This document shows, in pieces, positions 6,391-10,425 of a stretch of DNA of 10,425 nt. The notes under the pieces were generated by a model, which worked only from the letters and a program-made list of their open reading frames with translations, was not told the origin of the DNA and ran no database searches. Numbering within the stretch: position 1 is the first letter of the stretch; the number at the start of each line of letters is the position of its first letter. The position numbers were made by a program, and so were the translations under genes. The stretch lies in contig JBIQKN010000085.1 of NCBI GenBank assembly GCA_044506565.1, forward strand, positions 1 to 10,425, in the 5' to 3' direction. Source of the stretch: Croceibacterium_A sp044506565. Lineage in GTDB: Bacteria; Pseudomonadota; Alphaproteobacteria; Sphingomonadales; Sphingomonadaceae.

Positions 6391-7440
6391 CTAGGGCGTT
6401 TTTGCGAAGCGGCGGCCGAGCACGGTCAGCAGCTCGTACTGCGAAAGACCGCTCGTCGCAGCGGCCTCGGGCAGGTGATAGGGGACGTCGAGCCAGTCGC
6501 CCTCCCTCAGCCCCGGACTGTCGCTCGCGTCGACGACGACCATGTCCATCGACACGCGCCCCAGGAGCGGCAACGCCATCCCCGCGTGGCGGAGCACGCC
6601 GCCGCCCCAGCCCCGCAGGAAACCATCGGCATAGCCGAGCGAGATCGTCGCCGCGCGCAGGGCCCGGTCGGCGGTGAAGGTCGCGTTGTAGCCGACGCTG
6701 TCTCCCGGCGAGAGGTCGCGAAGCTGCAGCACGGCGGCCTGCGGCCACGCGACCTGCCGGATCGTACCCGCGAGTTCCGGCCGTGGCACGCCGCCATAGA
6801 GCGCGATTCCCGGCCGCGTGAGGTCGAACGCGTAGCGCTCGCCCAGCGCGATTCCCGCGCTGTTGGCGAGGCTGCGCCGACGCGCGGGTACCTGTGCGGC
6901 GACCTGCGCGAACAGTTCATGTTGCGCAGCATTCTGTGCAGCATCCTCGTCGGCAGAGGCGAGGTGCGACAGCAGCGTGTCGATCTCGAGCGCCGCAATC
7001 AGCGGATCGCCGATCTCTCCCGGCGGCAGGCCGAGGCGGTTGATGCCGGTGTCGACCATCAGGTCGCACGGCCCGCTGCCGGCATCGAGCCACAGCTTGG
7101 CCTGGTGCAGGCTGTTGATCACCGGGCGGACGCCGGCCTGGCGCGCGAATTGCGCATCCTCGCTGCGCAGCAAGCCGTGCAACACGGCGAGCCGGGCCGG
7201 TTCGACATGGCGCAGAACGGCCGGCACCTCGCTCCAGTGCGCGACGAAGAAATCGCGCGCGCCGGCTTTCAGCAGCGCAGGCACGACGCTGTCGACCCCG
7301 AGCCCGTAGGCGTCGGCCTTGACCGCCGCGCCAGCGGCGGCCGTGCCGGACAGCCGGTCGAGGGCCCGCCAGTTGCCGGTCAGCGCGTCGAGATCGAGCC
7401 TGAGGCGGAGCGTCGGAGGCGGAAGGTCAGGCAAGTTCAT
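6391..7440 (-). CDS. alr: Alanine racemase (PLP-dependent)
   Basis: Converts L-alanine to D-alanine for peptidoglycan precursor synthesis in the cytoplasm. At 349 residues it is normal for the family. The PLP-binding motif AVKADAYGLG carries the Schiff-base lysine K41. The second catalytic residue is Y251 in SVGYNATFTADRALRAA. Other family blocks are DTGINRLG (130-137), NSAGIALG (193-200), RPGIALYGG (209-217) and GRVSMDMVVVDAS near residue 300. The N-terminal TIM barrel and C-terminal beta domain are both complete. The ATG overlaps the last 14 bases of the upstream transporter gene, and I see no good Shine-Dalgarno sequence, so translational coupling to the transporter is likely. The stop is TAG at 6391-6393. 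Confidence 0.96.
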   Translation of the reverse strand: MNLPDLPPPTLRLRLDLDALTGNWRALDRLSGTAAAGAAVKADAYGLGVDSVVPALLKAGARDFFVAHWSEVPAVLRHVEPARLAVLHGLLRSEDAQFARQAGVRPVINSLHQAKLWLDAGSGPCDLMVDTGINRLGLPPGEIGDPLIAALEIDTLLSHLASADEDAAQNAAQHELFAQVAAQVPARRRSLANSAGIALGERYAFDLTRPGIALYGGVPRPELAGTIRQVAWPQAAVLQLRDLSPGDSVGYNATFTADRALRAATISLGYADGFLRGWGGGVLRHAGMALPLLGRVSMDMVVVDASDSPGLREGDWLDVPYHLPEAAATSGLSQYELLTVLGRRFAKTP

Positions 7441-9070
7441 CGGCGAAATCGCGCGGCGGGCCCGAAGGCAAGCCCCACCAGGCGACCGCGACCGCGATCA
7501 CCAGCAGGATCCAAGTATACCATAGCCCGGCGAAGATGTTGCCGCTTAGCGCGACGATCGTACCGGAGATCAGCGGCAGGAACCCGCCGAAATAGCCGGT
7601 ACCGATGTGGTAGGGTATCGACATCGAGCTGTATCGGATCTGCGGCGGGAACATCTCCGAAAGCAACGACGCGACAGGCCCGAAGGTTGCACCGGAGAGC
7701 GAACCGAACACGACGAGAATCAGCACGATGCCGACGATGTTGGCCGCCGGCGGGACCTGCTTGCCGAGGTCGTAGCCGTATTCGCCGAGCCATTGGGTTA
7801 TCTGCGCCCGGCGCGCGTCGCGTTCGCCCCACGCGTAGTCGCGGATCGGTAGCGGGGCGCCGCCGGCGGTGAGCCGCAGGCTTTCGCTTTCGGCCAACTC
7901 GTAGCGGACCCCGAGCGCGGTCAGGTCCTCGATCAGCAGGCCGCAGGGCGTCGCCTGCTGCGAAGCGAACGGGTTGAAGCTGCAGCCGGGGCCGCTGACC
8001 TCGACCGGGATCGAGCGCGACGCCTGTGCGAGTTTCGGGTTGGCGAGTTCGGCGATGCCCCAGAACAGCGGGAACAGCAGGACGATCGTCACGAGATAGC
8101 CCCAGACGATCGGCTTCTTGCGCCCGACCCGGTCCGACAGCCAGCCGAAATAGACGAACGAGGGCACCGCGATCAGCGAGGCGGCGCCGACGATCAGCTC
8201 GGCCGCCGTGTCGTCGACCCGCATCGGGCCCTTGAGGAACGACAGCGTCGAGAACAGCGCGGTATAGAAGATGATAGTCAGCCCGCAGGCGACCCCCATC
8301 AGCGCGACGAAGATGCGCTTCTTGTTGCCGGGGTAAGTGAAGCTCTCGACGAACGGGTTGCGCGAGGTGGTGCCTTCCTCCTTCATCGCCTTGAATACCG
8401 GGCTCTCGGACAACTTGAGCCGCATCCACAGCGAGATTGCCAGCAGCAGCATCGACAGCAGGAACGGCAGGCGCCAGCCCCAGACGGCGAAAGCGTCGGC
8501 CGGAATCAGCAGCCGGCAGGCGAGCACCACCGCCAGGCTCAGCACGAAGCCGCCGATCACGCTCGCCTGGATGAACCCGGTGAAGAAGCCGCGCCGGTTC
8601 GGGGGCGAATGCTCGGAGACGTAGATTGCCGCGCCGCCGTATTCGCCGCCGAGCGCGAGGCCCTGGAGGATGCGCAACAGGATGACGATCAGGGGCGCGG
8701 CAATGCCGAGACTCGCGTAGCTCGGCACCATGCCGACCGCCGCCGTCGCCGCGCCCATCAGGGTGACGGTGATCAGGAACGTGTACTTGCGGCCGAGCCG
8801 GTCGCCGAGGAAGCCGAACAGGATCGCGCCGAGCGGGCGGAAGCCGAAGCCGATCGCGAATCCGGCCCAGCTCAGCAGGATCGACAGCGTGGGGTTGTCC
8901 GACGGGAAGAACGTCGCCGCGATCATCGGCGCGAGCGTGCCGTAGACGAAGAAGTCGTACCACTCGAACACCGTGCCGGCCGAAGACGCGCTGATGACGA
9001 GACGAATTTCCGACGCGTCGGGTTCGCGTGTCACCGGTTCGACACCGGGTGCGGCTGTCGTGCTGGCCAT
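7427..9070 (-). CDS. MFS transporter, metabolite:H+ symporter (MHS/ProP-KgtP-like), with a large periplasmic insertion
   Basis: An inner-membrane secondary transporter of 547 residues, about 110 longer than typical MHS members. Twelve membrane segments can be traced, with TM1 near residues 24-48 and TM12 near 509-532. MFS signatures are GFLGDRLGRK (86-95), LQGLALGGEYGG (135-146) and its second-half counterpart WLSDRVGRKK (310-319). The extra length lies between TM9 and TM10 (about residues 343-442, DNA 7745-8044). With a cytoplasmic N-terminus this loop is periplasmic. It contains two cysteines, C363 and C376, that could form a disulfide. The start has GGGGGA 4-9 bases before the ATG. The gene begins 27 bases after the Fe-S scaffold gene and overlaps alr by 14 bases. 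The substrate is not determinable; relatives carry proline/betaine, dicarboxylates or shikimate. Its place before alr hints at an amino or organic acid, but that is speculative. Confidence 0.9.
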   Translation of the reverse strand: MASTTAAPGVEPVTREPDASEIRLVISASSAGTVFEWYDFFVYGTLAPMIAATFFPSDNPTLSILLSWAGFAIGFGFRPLGAILFGFLGDRLGRKYTFLITVTLMGAATAAVGMVPSYASLGIAAPLIVILLRILQGLALGGEYGGAAIYVSEHSPPNRRGFFTGFIQASVIGGFVLSLAVVLACRLLIPADAFAVWGWRLPFLLSMLLLAISLWMRLKLSESPVFKAMKEEGTTSRNPFVESFTYPGNKKRIFVALMGVACGLTIIFYTALFSTLSFLKGPMRVDDTAAELIVGAASLIAVPSFVYFGWLSDRVGRKKPIVWGYLVTIVLLFPLFWGIAELANPKLAQASRSIPVEVSGPGCSFNPFASQQATPCGLLIEDLTALGVRYELAESESLRLTAGGAPLPIRDYAWGERDARRAQITQWLGEYGYDLGKQVPPAANIVGIVLILVVFGSLSGATFGPVASLLSEMFPPQIRYSSMSIPYHIGTGYFGGFLPLISGTIVALSGNIFAGLWYTWILLVIAVAVAWWGLPSGPPRDFADELA

Positions 9071-9097
9071 CGATTCCCCCTTCGTCCGCCGGGGCGA

Positions 9098-9532
9098 TTA
9101 CTGCGCGGTCGCGGCGCTGGAAAGGGCCGCCGAGGCGGCCTTCCACGGCAGCAGCATCGCGCCGTGCCGGGCGGGATAGGCCCGCGCCGGTTCGATGAGC
9201 GCGAGGTCGGGCCAGTCGGGTGCCGGACCGTCGCCGGCGAGCCAGGCTTCCAGTCTCTCGAGGGTCTCGTGGATGGCGCCGGCGTCCCTGCCGGGCGCGT
9301 GGCGAGCGAAGATCGCCGCGGCCGCCTGGCCGACGGCGCAGGCCCGCACGCGCAGGCCGAGGCGCTCGATCCGTCCGTCGCCGCCGAGCGCCAGGTCGAG
9401 CGCGAGCGTGCTGCCGCAGGTCGGCGAGCGCGCCTCTCCGTGTGCCGAGGCGGCGTCGAGCGGAGGAAATTTCGCGAGCTCGACTGCCAGCGCGAGCAGT
9501 TCGGGCGTGTAGAGACGCGCGGCGGCGGTCAT
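9098..9532 (-). CDS. NifU/IscU-like iron-sulfur cluster scaffold protein, third cysteine missing
   Basis: 144 residues, resembling the IscU/NifU N-terminal fold that assembles or carries Fe-S clusters in the cytoplasm. Two cluster-ligand positions are seen: C39 in ARSPTCGSTLAL and C65 in RVRACAVGQAAAAIF, matching the first two cysteines of IscU. The IscU aspartate two residues after the first cysteine is S41. The third cysteine (after His in IscU) is replaced by glycine in ARHGAMLLPW (121-130). The start chosen is the ATG at 9530-9532. It overlaps the cvpA stop as ATGA and follows a purine-rich GAGGGGGCGGG. A longer in-frame start at 9643 would only add residues inside cvpA. No cysteine desulfurase or other isc/suf gene is near. 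It may be a divergent scaffold or carrier; family membership is fairly sure, function less so. Confidence 0.8.
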   Translation of the reverse strand: MTAAARLYTPELLALAVELAKFPPLDAASAHGEARSPTCGSTLALDLALGGDGRIERLGLRVRACAVGQAAAAIFARHAPGRDAGAIHETLERLEAWLAGDGPAPDWPDLALIEPARAYPARHGAMLLPWKAASAALSSAATAQ

Positions 9533-10050
9533 CCCGCCCCCTCGCCCTCCCCGTTGAGCCGGCGCTGGCGCTCGTCGATCAGCTGGACCATCGCCTCGGA
9601 GGCCGCGTTCACGAACGGATAGGTGCGCGCGGTGGTCATCCATACCGGGCGCCCGGCCGGGCCCCAGGCGGTGTCGTATCCGAGCACGAGGAGCGAGAAC
9701 GCCATGATCGCCACGACCACGCCCTTGACCGCGCCGAAGCCGAAGCCGAGCACACGGTCGATCGGGCCGAGCACCGAATTGCGCGTGGTCAGCCCGACGC
9801 GCCCGGCGATCAGTTTCATCACCGCCGCGGGAATCACCAGCAGCAGGGCGAAGGCAATGACCGCCGCGACCGACGGCGTACCGACGTACTGGAACAGGAA
9901 CGCCGTCGCGTCGGTATGCAGGTAGCGGATCGCAAAGATCGCCAGCGCCCAGCCGAGCAGCGACAGGGTTTCCTGCACGAAGCCGCGCATGAACCCGCCA
10001 ATCGCGGCCACGCCGACGATCAGCAGCACGATGATGTCGAAGCCCGTCAT
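9529..10050 (-). CDS. cvpA: CvpA family inner-membrane protein
   Basis: 173 residues. In E. coli the CvpA family is needed for colicin V production, and more widely it is linked to envelope stress tolerance; the molecular activity is not established. Four hydrophobic segments are seen at about residues 5-25, 29-45, 61-83 and 103-124. The family motif LGPIDRVLGFGFGAVKG (94-110) is well preserved. The C-terminal tail (about 130-173) is polar and ends rich in G and E. The gene starts 12 bases after the radA stop and its own stop overlaps the next gene by 4 bases, so it is in the same operon. The ribosome binding site is weak (CGCCGCCGA before the ATG), which suggests coupling to radA. Confidence 0.92.
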   Translation of the reverse strand: MTGFDIIVLLIVGVAAIGGFMRGFVQETLSLLGWALAIFAIRYLHTDATAFLFQYVGTPSVAAVIAFALLLVIPAAVMKLIAGRVGLTTRNSVLGPIDRVLGFGFGAVKGVVVAIMAFSLLVLGYDTAWGPAGRPVWMTTARTYPFVNAASEAMVQLIDERQRRLNGEGEGAG

Positions 10051-10062
10051 TCGGCGGCGAAA

Positions 10063-10425
10063 TTATGCCGATGCCATCACGCGGTCAACGAGCTTGGGCA
10101 GCGTCGAAAGTCCCGAATAGTGCAATCCGGCAACACCTCGGCCGCCGTCGTCGGGGCCGTTCCCGAGGTCGAAGCCGAGCTTGGCGGCCTCGCGCAGGCG
10201 AAGCCCGGCGTGGGCCACGGGGCGGATTTCGCCCGACAGCGAGACTTCGCCAAACCATACGGCGCGCAGCGGCAGCGGTTTGTCGGCCAGCGCCGAGACC
10301 AGCGCCGCGGCAACCGCCAGGTCGGCCGCAGGATCGGCGAGGCGGTAGCCGCCCGCGACGTTGAGATAGACTTCGGCCGAGGAGAAATTGAGCCCGCAGC
10401 GCGCCTCGAGCACCGCCAGCAGCAT
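10063..10425 (-). CDS. radA: DNA repair protein RadA (Sms), C-terminal part
   Basis: RadA is a RecA-related ATPase and branch-migration helicase that processes recombination intermediates. Only the last 120 residues are visible. They belong to the C-terminal Lon-protease-like domain and contain LEARCGLNFSSAEVYLNVAG, DPAADLAVAAALVSALADKP and WFGEVSLSGEIRPVAHAG. The zinc finger, P-loop and KNRFG motif would lie beyond the window edge. The ATG at the edge is an internal methionine, not the start. The stop is TAA at 10063-10065, followed after 12 bases by cvpA. Confidence 0.95.
   Translation of the reverse strand: MLLAVLEARCGLNFSSAEVYLNVAGGYRLADPAADLAVAAALVSALADKPLPLRAVWFGEVSLSGEIRPVAHAGLRLREAAKLGFDLGNGPDDGGRGVAGLHYSGLSTLPKLVDRVMASA

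Noticed and set aside
5734..7872. Plus-strand open frame of about 700 codons opposite phaR, alr and the transporter
   Set aside because: Antisense shadow caused by GC-rich codon use; the minus strand encodes three recognisable proteins over the same bases.
7437..9146. Alternative minus-strand frame over the transporter gene
   Set aside because: Its product is rich in R, A, G and D without membrane segments; the overlapping frame 7427-9070 encodes a clear 12-TM MFS protein with its signature loops.
8609..9622. Plus-strand open frame opposite the transporter start and the Fe-S scaffold gene
   Set aside because: Antisense shadow with no domain features; the minus-strand genes explain the sequence and its codon pattern.
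9533..9643. Upstream start extending the NifU-like protein by 37 residues
   Set aside because: The extension lies fully within cvpA, is low-complexity, and has no homology-like character. The internal ATG at 9532 has a purine-rich ribosome site and the classic ATGA overlap.

Overview
This is high-GC DNA whose proteins look alphaproteobacterial, most probably from a sphingomonad-type organism (Sphingomonadales). The clues are PhaR next to an alanine racemase, a radA-cvpA-NifU-like block, a compact ProRS of the archaeal/eukaryotic-like form, and the style of the repeats. This placement is a judgement from protein character, not from a database search. The window is a scaffold of three contigs joined by two runs of exactly 100 N (1950-2049 and 4137-4236). 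Order and orientation across those runs cannot be taken for granted.

Contig 1 (1-1949) holds one minus-strand gene, ribonuclease R (rnr), cut at both ends. Inside its catalytic region lies an in-frame palindromic repeat that adds about 28 codons. Contig 2 (2050-4136) holds one complete plus-strand gene, an exported M3-family zinc metallopeptidase with its upstream region.

Contig 3 (4237-10425) is entirely minus strand. In transcription order it runs radA (3' part), cvpA, a NifU/IscU-like Fe-S scaffold gene, an MHS-type MFS transporter, alr, phaR, and then proS, which is cut at its 3' end by the gap. From radA to alr the genes are separated by 27 bp or less, or overlap, so they look like one operon. 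A 63-bp gap before phaR holds TGC-rich inverted motifs that could be a PhaR autoregulatory site. A 155-bp gap before proS holds two near-identical palindromes, one of which has the form of a bidirectional intrinsic terminator, plus a GC-rich hairpin in the proS leader.

The genes are mostly housekeeping: RNA turnover, protein and peptide turnover, DNA repair, Fe-S cluster handling, cell-wall D-alanine supply, polyhydroxyalkanoate (PHA) control and tRNA charging. I find no mobile-element gene, CRISPR array, RNA gene, phage gene or defence island. I do not see an undescribed multi-gene system. The points most worth a second look are the protein-coding palindromic repeat in rnr, the paired palindromes next to proS, the transporter's periplasmic insertion and the Fe-S scaffold that lacks its third cysteine.
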